From positions 1-28,344 of the forward strand of contig JBGVIB010000082.1 in assembly GCA_045122835.1 (NCBI GenBank): a DNA stretch of 28,344 bases. Reading direction: 5' to 3'. Within the stretch, counting starts at the first letter, position 1. Each line of letters opens with the position of its first letter. The notes beneath the pieces were generated by a model. That model searched no databases. It had not been told where the DNA came from and worked only from the letters and a program-made list of their open reading frames with translations. A program made the translations under genes and the position numbers. The DNA is from JBGVMW01 sp045122835. Lineage in GTDB: Bacteria; Bacillota; Clostridia; Lachnospirales; Lachnospiraceae. Below, in pieces: positions 22,460-28,344 of the stretch.

Positions 22460-23029
22460 TTACTGTTTTTTGCAGCCAGGACAGCTTTCACAACCTGCCA
22501 CATTGCCATTCTGGTCAACGGCTGCTGCAATTCTTCGCGAATCATATGCATAATCTGCAACGGTAGTTAATGCACAGATTGCCTGAGAGGAAATGCCCTC
22601 TCCGGATCCGGTAAAGCCTAAGCCCTCTTCTGTGGTTGCCTTTACATTTACCTGATTTTCACTGATTTTCAAGGTATCTGCTATATTCTTTACCATCTGT
22701 GGAATGTGTGGCAGCATCTTTGGACGCTGTGCAATAATGGTTGCATCAATATTTTCAATGACATACATATTTTCCTCTAACAATAAACCTACATGTTCTA
22801 ACAGCTTTATGCTTGAAATTCCTTTGTACCGTTCATCTGTATCCGGGAAATGCTTACCGATATCCCCTAAAGCTGCCGCTCCAAGAAGAGCATCCATAAT
22901 CGCATGCAGCAGCACATCTGCATCAGAGTGTCCAAGCAACCCCTTTTCATAAGGAATATTTACTCCACCCAATATCAAATCTCTGTTCTCCACTAATTTG
23001 TGAACATCATAACCCATACCAACTCTCAT
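22460..23029 (-). CDS. ispF: 2-C-methyl-D-erythritol 2,4-cyclodiphosphate synthase
   Basis: MEP isoprenoid pathway enzyme forming the cyclodiphosphate. I start at 23029 (MRVGMGYDVHKLVENRDL) with GAGG upstream; the frame is open to 23068 but those residues come from the repeat at 23051-23123. Motifs: YDVHK and GHSDADVLLHAIMDALLGA (zinc ligands), GDIGKHFPDTD, and KATTEEGLGFTGSGEGISSQ. 189 residues against about 160 usually: a C-terminal tail of about 30 residues ends with CESCPGC, possibly metal binding. No IspD fusion. Confidence 0.95.
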   Translation of the reverse strand: MRVGMGYDVHKLVENRDLILGGVNIPYEKGLLGHSDADVLLHAIMDALLGAAALGDIGKHFPDTDERYKGISSIKLLEHVGLLLEENMYVIENIDATIIAQRPKMLPHIPQMVKNIADTLKISENQVNVKATTEEGLGFTGSGEGISSQAICALTTVADYAYDSRRIAAAVDQNGNVAGCESCPGCKKQ

Positions 23030-23050
23030 ATTTACCTCGATTCCTGCCGA

Positions 23051-23123
23051 TAGAGAGTGTTTGAACATTCATTCTTACAATCTGCCGTGCTCCTTGCAGA
23101 AGGCAATTTTGTAACACGCTCTA
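23051..23123 (+). repeat. TAGAGYGTGT repeat, complete copy in the ispF leader
   Basis: 73 bp with ends TAGAGAGTGT / ACACGCTCTA, related to 5985-6048 in the opposite orientation. It lies between the ispF promoter and its ribosome site, so it would be transcribed in the leader. Confidence 0.75.
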
Positions 23124-23152
23124 GCAATGGCTAATTTATATTTTCTACATGT

Positions 23153-23181
23153 AGTGTAGCATATGCACAGGATTTTTCCAA
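23153..23181 (-). promoter_or_regulatory. Promoter of ispF
   Basis: Minus strand TTGGAA (23176-23181), 17 bp, TACACT (23153-23158) with the extended -10 TG. A short dyad GTACATGATGTAC lies about 10-25 bp upstream of the -35. Confidence 0.65.
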
Positions 23182-23248
23182 TCAAAAAAAATTGTACATG
23201 ATGTACTTAATTTTTCAACAAGGCAATCGTTACATCAATTTGTATTTC

Positions 23249-24952
23249 TTACGCTTTCTCTATCAGCACTGTTTTCCCCTCAAATGCGAATCCATATTTA
23301 TATATCCTGTCTGCTGGTATCCCCTTTGCAAGTAGGGCTGCATCATACTGTTTTTCTTCAATCTGGGCAAGGGCTGCCTTGGCTGTTTCCTCTAAGGAAG
23401 CTTCTCTTTTGGTATTAAATACCTTAAATTCTAAAATCATTGCCGGATTTTTCTCCGGATGCTTCGGTTCTATTATGACATCATATCTTCCAAAACCGCT
23501 TTCTCTGTTGGAAGTCACAATATATTCCCTCTGCAAATCTACCATTAACCCTAGCACAAATCCATGGTAAAATCGTTCCGGCTGTGCCTTTTTTGATGCC
23601 CGTTTCCCGGTATCAAAGCTACTAAACAGTTCAAGGCTCATCTGATTCATATATTCATTCATGGCATCCACATCCTTAATCAGCATTGCCTTTATAAAAT
23701 CATTATAGTCTGCATTGGTTTTCTTAAACCATGATTTTACCATACCACCAAACATAATCCGCACTTCACGGTTAGTCACCGCCAGTTCATAACATGCTTC
23801 TTCCCCTAATTCCAGTTCTCCCAAACGATCATAATTCAGGACTTTTAAATAACCACTGGCAAGCAAAAGACTCCACACTGCTTCTTCATTGTCATCTAGC
23901 TGGTTATACACAATCTGCTCATCAATAGGAACGCGCAACTGATTTCCTAAAAGCAGCTCTTCAAACTGTTTCTTTATGGCACCATTTCCTTCCCGAATCA
24001 GCTTTCCAACCAGACTGTTGGAACTGGTATTCACCCAGTAGGTTCCATACTTACCGGTATCTAAAAAATTAAGAATGGACCATGGATTATAGATATCACT
24101 GTGCTCGCCAAACACAAAACCGTCATACCACTCCTTGACTTTTTCTTTTTCTTCTCCTAGTCCACCTGCATCTAATGCAGCAAATACTTCTTCCTCTGTG
24201 AAACCAAACGATGTGGCGTATTCATTCGATGTGGTAGTTACCACTTTCAGATTGTTCAAATCCGAAAAAACCGATTCTTTGGATACTCTAGTGATTCCGG
24301 TCATAATCCCCCGTCCCATGTAAGGGTTTGATTTAAAGGTAGAATTAAAAAAACTTCTTGTAAATGCCACCAGCTCCTCCCAGAAACCATTTACATAGGC
24401 TTCCTGCATAGGCGTATCATACTCATCAAGCAGAATGATGACCTTTTTGCCATAATGACGGCTTAAATAATCTGATAAACGGTGCAGAGAGGAACCTGCC
24501 TCAAAAGCATCCATTTCTCTTGCCATACGGCTTACATATTCCTTTTCATTCAGTGACAATTTTTCACTCTCTGTTAAAAAAGCATGCTTTTCAAACTGGG
24601 ACATCAATACTTCTAAGATTCGCTTCTTGGTAGTTTCAAAATCTGTTTCTTTTATCCTTGCAAAAGACAGGCTAATCACCGGGTAGGTTCCCTGCAATTT
24701 CTGATACTTTTCCTCCTCCCAGATGGAAAGTCCCTCGAATAAATCCCCTCTTCCTGCATAATTCACTGAAAAAAATTCCTCTACCATGGACATATTCAAA
24801 GTTTTTCCAAATCGTCTTGGGCGGGTAATTAACGTGACACTGTCTCCACTCTCCCACCATTCCTTGATAAATGATGTTTTATCTATATAAAATTTTTTAT
24901 TTTCACGGAGTTCTATAAAATCCTGTATTCCAATTCCTATATTATTCGCCAT
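23249..24952 (-). CDS. AAA-ATPase-like / PD-(D/E)XK nuclease-like protein
   Basis: 567 residues. The N-terminal ATPase-like part has a degenerate P-loop LITRPRRFGKTLNMSM at about 40 and a Walker-B-like VIILLDEYDTPMQEAY near 172. The C-terminal part matches the PD-(D/E)XK fold: RYDVIIEPKHPEKNPAMILE then FKV (Asp ... ExK) at about residues 490-515. This combination (AAA-ATPase-like plus PDDEXK_9 families) is abundant in gut Clostridia and Bacteroides; no role is established. It stands alone with its own promoter and shows no toxin or phage partner. Confidence 0.88.
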   Translation of the reverse strand: MANNIGIGIQDFIELRENKKFYIDKTSFIKEWWESGDSVTLITRPRRFGKTLNMSMVEEFFSVNYAGRGDLFEGLSIWEEEKYQKLQGTYPVISLSFARIKETDFETTKKRILEVLMSQFEKHAFLTESEKLSLNEKEYVSRMAREMDAFEAGSSLHRLSDYLSRHYGKKVIILLDEYDTPMQEAYVNGFWEELVAFTRSFFNSTFKSNPYMGRGIMTGITRVSKESVFSDLNNLKVVTTTSNEYATSFGFTEEEVFAALDAGGLGEEKEKVKEWYDGFVFGEHSDIYNPWSILNFLDTGKYGTYWVNTSSNSLVGKLIREGNGAIKKQFEELLLGNQLRVPIDEQIVYNQLDDNEEAVWSLLLASGYLKVLNYDRLGELELGEEACYELAVTNREVRIMFGGMVKSWFKKTNADYNDFIKAMLIKDVDAMNEYMNQMSLELFSSFDTGKRASKKAQPERFYHGFVLGLMVDLQREYIVTSNRESGFGRYDVIIEPKHPEKNPAMILEFKVFNTKREASLEETAKAALAQIEEKQYDAALLAKGIPADRIYKYGFAFEGKTVLIEKA

Positions 24953-24996
24953 ATCTGCTCACATCCTTTCGAAATCCACTCTCCTTTATTATGGTT

Positions 24997-25025
24997 AGTA
25001 TAACGGATTTTCTTTTTAAATGCAA
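24997..25025 (-). promoter_or_regulatory. Promoter of the AAA/PD-(D/E)XK gene
   Basis: TTGCAT (25020-25025), 17 bp, TATACT (24997-25002) on the minus strand. The -35 lies at the border of the repeat half copy at 25031-25052. Confidence 0.75.
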
Positions 25026-25030
25026 CGCTC

Positions 25031-25052
25031 CTGAATTTTGGAACACACTCTA
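25031..25052 (-). repeat. Half copy (right end) of the TAGAGYGTGT repeat
   Basis: Minus strand TAGAGTGTGTTCCAAAATTC matches the right end of the complete copies (TAGAGCGTGTnnCAAAATTG). It begins at a CTAG 7 bp after the T-tract of the pyr terminator. Confidence 0.65.
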
Positions 25053-25058
25053 GCACAC

Positions 25059-25091
25059 AAAAAATAGAGGGCCCTCATTCCCTCTATTTTT
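25059..25091 (-). terminator. Bidirectional terminator after the pyr operon
   Basis: 12-bp stem AAAAATAGAGGG / CCCTCTATTTTT with an 8-nt loop and T-tracts in both directions. It lies about 260 bp after the pyrD stop. Confidence 0.8.
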
Positions 25092-25352
25092 GTATACCCT
25101 TATTAATTTTTCTTTTCCCTCATCTACATGACCACATTCCCTTCAAGCAATCATGTTTATAACCCCTAATAATACTCCTTATGCGCTGTTCAACTGTCCC
25201 TTCAAACATAAGTTGATTTTATTATACATGATATGACATATTTTTCAAGTAAGTCTACCTAAATGTATGAAAACTTCACCTTAACGTAGTGTTTTTAGTA
25301 CTTTCGAACTAGTACAACGAATAATTAATAATTAATATTCGTTGTACTAGTC
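25092..25352. other. Non-coding stretch after pyrD with a perfect palindrome
   Basis: AT-rich, no gene visible. Immediately after the pyrD stop is a 16-bp perfect inverted repeat ACTAGTACAACGAATA / TATTCGTTGTACTAGT (25308-25323, 25336-25351) with a 12-nt AT loop. No T-tract follows it on the minus strand, so a role as a terminator is doubtful; it may protect the mRNA 3' end. Confidence 0.6.
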
Positions 25353-26252
25353 TTATACACAACCAATAATGTCATGTATATCTTCCACATTATATTTTTT
25401 CATATATGCTTCGATACCATCTACAACTTCCTGTGTTGCCATTGGGTTGTGGAAATTTGCTGTTCCAACGGATACCGCAGTGGCGCCAGCCATTAAAAAT
25501 TCGATAGCGTCTTCTCCTGTCATGATTCCACCCATACCAATAATTGGCAGATTCACAGCCTTGGATACCTGATATACCATACGGACTGCCACCGGCTTAA
25601 TTGCAGGACCGGATAAACCGCCAGTCTTGTTAGCTACTGCAAATTTACGCTTGTGAATATCAATCTTCATTGCTGTCAAAGTATTGATTAAAGATAATAC
25701 GTCTGCACCGCCTGCTTCTGCTGCTTTTGCCATCTCTGTAATGTCTGTTACATTTGGACTGAGCTTCATAATAATTGGCTGCTTAGCGTACTTCTTTACT
25801 TCCTTTGTGATTGCTTCCACATAACCTGGATTTTGTCCAAATGCAATGCCACCTTCCTTTACATTTGGACAGGAAATGTTGATTTCTAACATATCAACCG
25901 GCTCATTCGCCAATCGCTCCACAACTTCACAGTAATCTTCTGTTGTTCTTCCACATACATTTACAATAATCTTTGTATCATATTTTTTTAAAAACGGAAT
26001 GTCTCTTTCTACAAATACATCAATTCCGGGATTCTGCAATCCGATTGCATTAATCATTCCACCATATGTCTCTGCTACACGTGGGGATGGATTACCTGGC
26101 CATGGTACATTTGCAACACCTTTTGTAACTACTGCACCTAAATTGTTTAAATCTACAAATTCACTGAATTCCCCGCCAGACCCAAATGTGCCGGACGCTG
26201 TCATAACCGGATTCTTTAATGTGACACCTGCTAATGTTACAGAAGTATTCAT
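25353..26252 (-). CDS. pyrD: Dihydroorotate dehydrogenase B, catalytic subunit
   Basis: Class 1B enzyme oxidising dihydroorotate to orotate with FMN, passing electrons to PyrK and NAD+. 299 residues: TLKNPVMTASGTFGSGGEFS at about 9-28, GLQNPGID, NISCPNVKEGG with the catalytic Cys near 130, MKLSPNVTDI and GMGGIMTGEDAIEFLMAGAT. The start overlaps the pyrK stop by one base (TAATG). The class 1B assignment is confirmed by the adjacent pyrK. Confidence 0.96.
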   Translation of the reverse strand: MNTSVTLAGVTLKNPVMTASGTFGSGGEFSEFVDLNNLGAVVTKGVANVPWPGNPSPRVAETYGGMINAIGLQNPGIDVFVERDIPFLKKYDTKIIVNVCGRTTEDYCEVVERLANEPVDMLEINISCPNVKEGGIAFGQNPGYVEAITKEVKKYAKQPIIMKLSPNVTDITEMAKAAEAGGADVLSLINTLTAMKIDIHKRKFAVANKTGGLSGPAIKPVAVRMVYQVSKAVNLPIIGMGGIMTGEDAIEFLMAGATAVSVGTANFHNPMATQEVVDGIEAYMKKYNVEDIHDIIGCV

Positions 26253-27010
26253 TAAATCTCCACCTCCTCGCTATTAAATACAGGACCTTCTAAGCATATT
26301 CTTGTATTATTTACATTAGTATGCTCATCCTTATGTTTTGTCTTTACCACGCATCCTAAGCAGGCGCCAATTCCACATGCCATATGCTCCTCTAAAGAAA
26401 TCCATGCCGGAATATTCTGCTCTGTGGCATATGCTTTTACCGCCTTTAACATTGGCATTGGACCACAGGCATAGATAACATCTGCCTGAATCTGGTTTGC
26501 CTTTATTGCATCAATTACTGTTCCCTTTGTTCCTGCAGAACCATCATCTGTAGCAATATACATGTTGCCGTACTGTTCTAATTCCTCGTTCAAAAATAAT
26601 ATGTCGCGATAACCTGCAACAATATTCTTCTCTCCTGTCAGTTCCTTTGCTAATTGAAGCATTGGGGGAATACCAATTCCACCGCCGATAATTAATGCTT
26701 TTCCTTCTGCCTTCGGAAAGCCATTTCCTAATGGACCAAGTACTTCCACTTCCATACCAGCCTTCATCTGGGAAAATTCATCGGTACCCTTACCGGCAAT
26801 TCGATATACCAGTCGCAATTCATCACCCTTTATCTCACAAATACTGATTGGTCTTGGTAGTAAGCGGCTTCCATCCTTACAATAGACGGCAACAAACTGA
26901 CCAGCCTTTGCTTCTTTTGCAATCTGCTTTGTTTTTAGACACATGCTGAAAATATCTACACTAATCGGCTCCTGTCTAGTTATTACTGCTGTTTCTTTAA
27001 ATTTCGCCAT
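26252..27010 (-). CDS. pyrK: Dihydroorotate dehydrogenase B, electron-transfer subunit
   Basis: FAD and 2Fe-2S reductase partner of PyrD. 252 residues: FAD-binding barrel with LLPRPISICEIKGDELRLVY at about 50-69, NAD-binding GGGIGIPPMLQLAKEL near 108, and the C-terminal iron-sulfur cluster motif MACGIGACLGCV plus RICLEGPVF. Between pyrF (12 bp) and pyrD (1-bp overlap). Confidence 0.96.
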   Translation of the reverse strand: MAKFKETAVITRQEPISVDIFSMCLKTKQIAKEAKAGQFVAVYCKDGSRLLPRPISICEIKGDELRLVYRIAGKGTDEFSQMKAGMEVEVLGPLGNGFPKAEGKALIIGGGIGIPPMLQLAKELTGEKNIVAGYRDILFLNEELEQYGNMYIATDDGSAGTKGTVIDAIKANQIQADVIYACGPMPMLKAVKAYATEQNIPAWISLEEHMACGIGACLGCVVKTKHKDEHTNVNNTRICLEGPVFNSEEVEI

Positions 27011-27022
27011 AGAGTTCCTCCT

Positions 27023-27955
27023 TTAATTCTTCGCCTGATCGATTGCACCATTAATATCTGCTAACATATCAATCACTGCCTGTCTGGATGCATCACCATA
27101 GTTTTCTGCACCAAATTTTGCATACTGCTCCTGCTTATACGCAGCAATGATACCACGTGAGGAATTGATGATTGCACCTAAGCCATCTTCATTGAAATAA
27201 TGGACTAAATCTGCACCTTTTCCGCCCTGTGCGCCATAGCCTGGCACTAAAATGTAAGTCTTTGGCATTACTTTACGAAGTACTTTTCCAATTTCCGGAT
27301 AAGTTGCGCCTACAACAGCACCTACATAGCTGTAAGAATCTCCCATGTGTTCTTCCCCCCACTGGGCTACCTGCTCTGCCACATGCTCATACAATGGCTT
27401 ACCATCAACTAAGCGATCCTGAAATTCTCCACTGGATGGATTGGATGTCTTTACCAAAATAAAGATACCCTTATCTCTTGTCTTACATACATCCATAAAT
27501 GGACGAATACCATCAGAGCCTAAATATGGATTAACAGTAACAAAGTCTTCATCGAACGGAACGTATTTATTTGTGCCTACCTGTACTTCACCTACATGTC
27601 CCACTGCATAAGCAGAAGATGTGGAACCGATATCACCTCTTTTAATATCAGCAATGACCACCAGACCTTTCTCCTTACAGTAATCCACTGTCTTCTTAAA
27701 GGCAATCATTCCCGGAATTCCAAACTGCTCATACATCGCAATCTGTGGCTTTACTGCTGGAATTAAATCGTATGTTTTGTCTACAATCTCTTTATTAAAC
27801 TGGAAAATAGCTTCTCCTGCACCTTCTAATGTTTCGCCAAACTCTGCAAATGCTGCTTTTTGCACATGCTCCGGCACATAATTTAACATTGGATCTAATC
27901 CTACTACAATGGGTGCTTTTTTTGCCTGAATCTCTTTCACTAATTTGTTAATCAC
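27023..27955 (-). CDS. pyrF: Orotidine-5'-phosphate decarboxylase (group 2)
   Basis: Last step of UMP synthesis. 310 residues, the longer group-2 form: VVGLDPMLNYVPEHV at the N-terminus, catalytic VIADIKRGDIGSTSSAYA at about 98, FVTVNPYLGSDGIRPF, and LVPGYGAQGGKGADL. GTG start with GAGGA upstream. It opens the pyrF-pyrK-pyrD operon; the first three pathway genes are not in the window. Confidence 0.96.
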   Translation of the reverse strand: MINKLVKEIQAKKAPIVVGLDPMLNYVPEHVQKAAFAEFGETLEGAGEAIFQFNKEIVDKTYDLIPAVKPQIAMYEQFGIPGMIAFKKTVDYCKEKGLVVIADIKRGDIGSTSSAYAVGHVGEVQVGTNKYVPFDEDFVTVNPYLGSDGIRPFMDVCKTRDKGIFILVKTSNPSSGEFQDRLVDGKPLYEHVAEQVAQWGEEHMGDSYSYVGAVVGATYPEIGKVLRKVMPKTYILVPGYGAQGGKGADLVHYFNEDGLGAIINSSRGIIAAYKQEQYAKFGAENYGDASRQAVIDMLADINGAIDQAKN

Positions 27956-28020
27956 AATTTATCCTCGCTTTCGTTTCGAACTGACATTGCATTTGGTACA
28001 TGCTCTGCCTAATACTTAAA

Positions 28021-28029
28021 AGTATAACA
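28021..28029 (-). promoter_or_regulatory. Probable extended -10 of the pyrF operon
   Basis: Minus strand TGTTATACT, an extended -10, about 66 bp before the pyrF start; no convincing -35. No PyrR-type leader was recognised. Confidence 0.45.
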
Positions 28030-28070
28030 TAGATTTGGTGGTATTTCCATTACTTTTCCTTGATGCAATC

Positions 28071-28117
28071 GAAATTCTGGTTTGTGTGGGTGTTGAATCA
28101 TGGTCGCTACCCGGACG
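28071..28117. repeat. Repeat with GCTACCC core, copy 2
   Basis: GAAATTCTGG, TTGTGT, TGAATCAT, GCTACCC, GGACGC in the order found at 9251-9295. It lies upstream of the pyrF promoter and is followed by a CCCTC/GAGGG hairpin at about 28160-28177. Confidence 0.65.
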
Positions 28118-28191
28118 CCTAGTATAAGCTGTCTGGATTGCCTAATCATATGCGTAAACCCTCCGGCTGAGAGAGGGGATGTAGCTTGCTA

Positions 28192-28344
28192 TCAGAGGCT
28201 AGGAATTTAGCTGTAAGTGGTTCTAAGGGCGGTGATTTGTGCATAAACGAAGTCCAAAAAACACGCTGTAAATGCGTAATTTTTGGACTTATGCACAAAT
28301 CCCTCGCCCTAAGAACCACTAAACATCTAAATTATAGCCTCTGA
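28192..28344. repeat. 153-bp imperfect palindrome at the window edge
   Basis: Arms TCAGAGGCTA / TAGCCTCTGA (10 bp), AATTTAG / CTAAATT, GTGGTTCT(A/T)AGGGCG / CGCCCTAAGAACCAC, ATTTGTGCATAA / TTATGCACAAAT, AGTCCAAAAA / TTTTTGGACT, and an inner ACGC/GCGT pair. Most of each roughly 70-bp arm pairs. No open frame. It could be an MITE, a non-coding RNA gene or a cruciform; it may continue past the edge. Confidence 0.75.

Noticed and set aside
28145..28180. GGCTGAGAGAGGGG as a second TPP aptamer
   Set aside because: Only the CTGAGA piece matches; the pyrophosphate-sensor sequences are absent and the neighbouring gene is pyrF.
1..28344. CRISPR arrays or a prophage
   Set aside because: No regularly spaced direct repeats of 25-40 bp and no phage structural, integrase or lysis genes apart from the recombinase remnant.

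Overview
The window looks like a chromosomal segment of a low-GC, spore-forming Firmicute, most likely a Lachnospiraceae (Clostridium cluster XIVa) gut bacterium. The grounds are Bacillus/Clostridium-type control elements (a TPP riboswitch, a cysteine T-box and a CIRCE operator), a sigma-H gene in a B. subtilis-like ispF-cysE-cysS-mrnC-rlmB-sigH order, AT-rich intergenic DNA, and a PD-(D/E)XK/AAA-like gene and Fic remnant of types common in that family. The genus is an inference. Nearly all genes lie on the minus strand.

Layout: (1) 1-1384, guaB, cut by the window edge. (2) 1502-6081, a TPP-riboswitch-controlled thiamine operon, thiC-thiW-thiD-thiM-thiE: HMP synthesis plus thiazole uptake and salvage, with no thiazole-synthesis genes in view. 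(3) 6192-6791, a small membrane protein followed by a candidate structured RNA. (4) 6888-9099, groES-groEL with promoter, CIRCE and terminator. (5) 9375-11239, a Fic gene collapsed by an internal deletion, a hotdog thioesterase, and on the plus strand a lytic transglycosylase without a signal peptide. (6) 11293-15578, an accessory island: an MBOAT acyltransferase, an SGNH lipoprotein, an ECF sigma factor of the SigV type and an RsiV-type anti-sigma. It is bounded by inverted copies of a terminator-like element and carries the decayed 3' end of a large serine recombinase. (7) 15578-17515, a Na/phosphate cotransporter with a PhoU-like tail. (8) 17713-23181, tRNA-Thr, sigH, an MITE with perfect 8-bp target duplication, rlmB, mrnC, cysS, cysE, the T-box leader and ispF. 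(9) 23249-25025, an AAA-ATPase-like/PD-(D/E)XK protein. (10) 25059-28029, pyrF-pyrK-pyrD. (11) 28071-28344, non-coding DNA ending in a 153-bp imperfect palindrome.

The most interesting system is the island operon. An extracytoplasmic sigma factor and its lysozyme-receptor-like anti-sigma are translationally coupled to each other and lie in one operon with a two-part (MBOAT plus SGNH) surface O-acylation machine. An ECF-like promoter lies directly upstream, so the cassette could sense envelope attack (for example lysozyme) and answer by acylating the wall or a surface glycan.

The second theme is a dense population of short non-coding repeats: an IS66-like MITE; a TA-flanked MITE-like family (ends TAGAGYGTGT) in leaders and promoters; a palindrome (TATATACTAGG ends) that repeatedly begins in the T-tract of intrinsic terminators; and a two-copy element with a GCTACCC core. 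Several are placed where they would be transcribed as parts of riboswitch, T-box or gene leaders.
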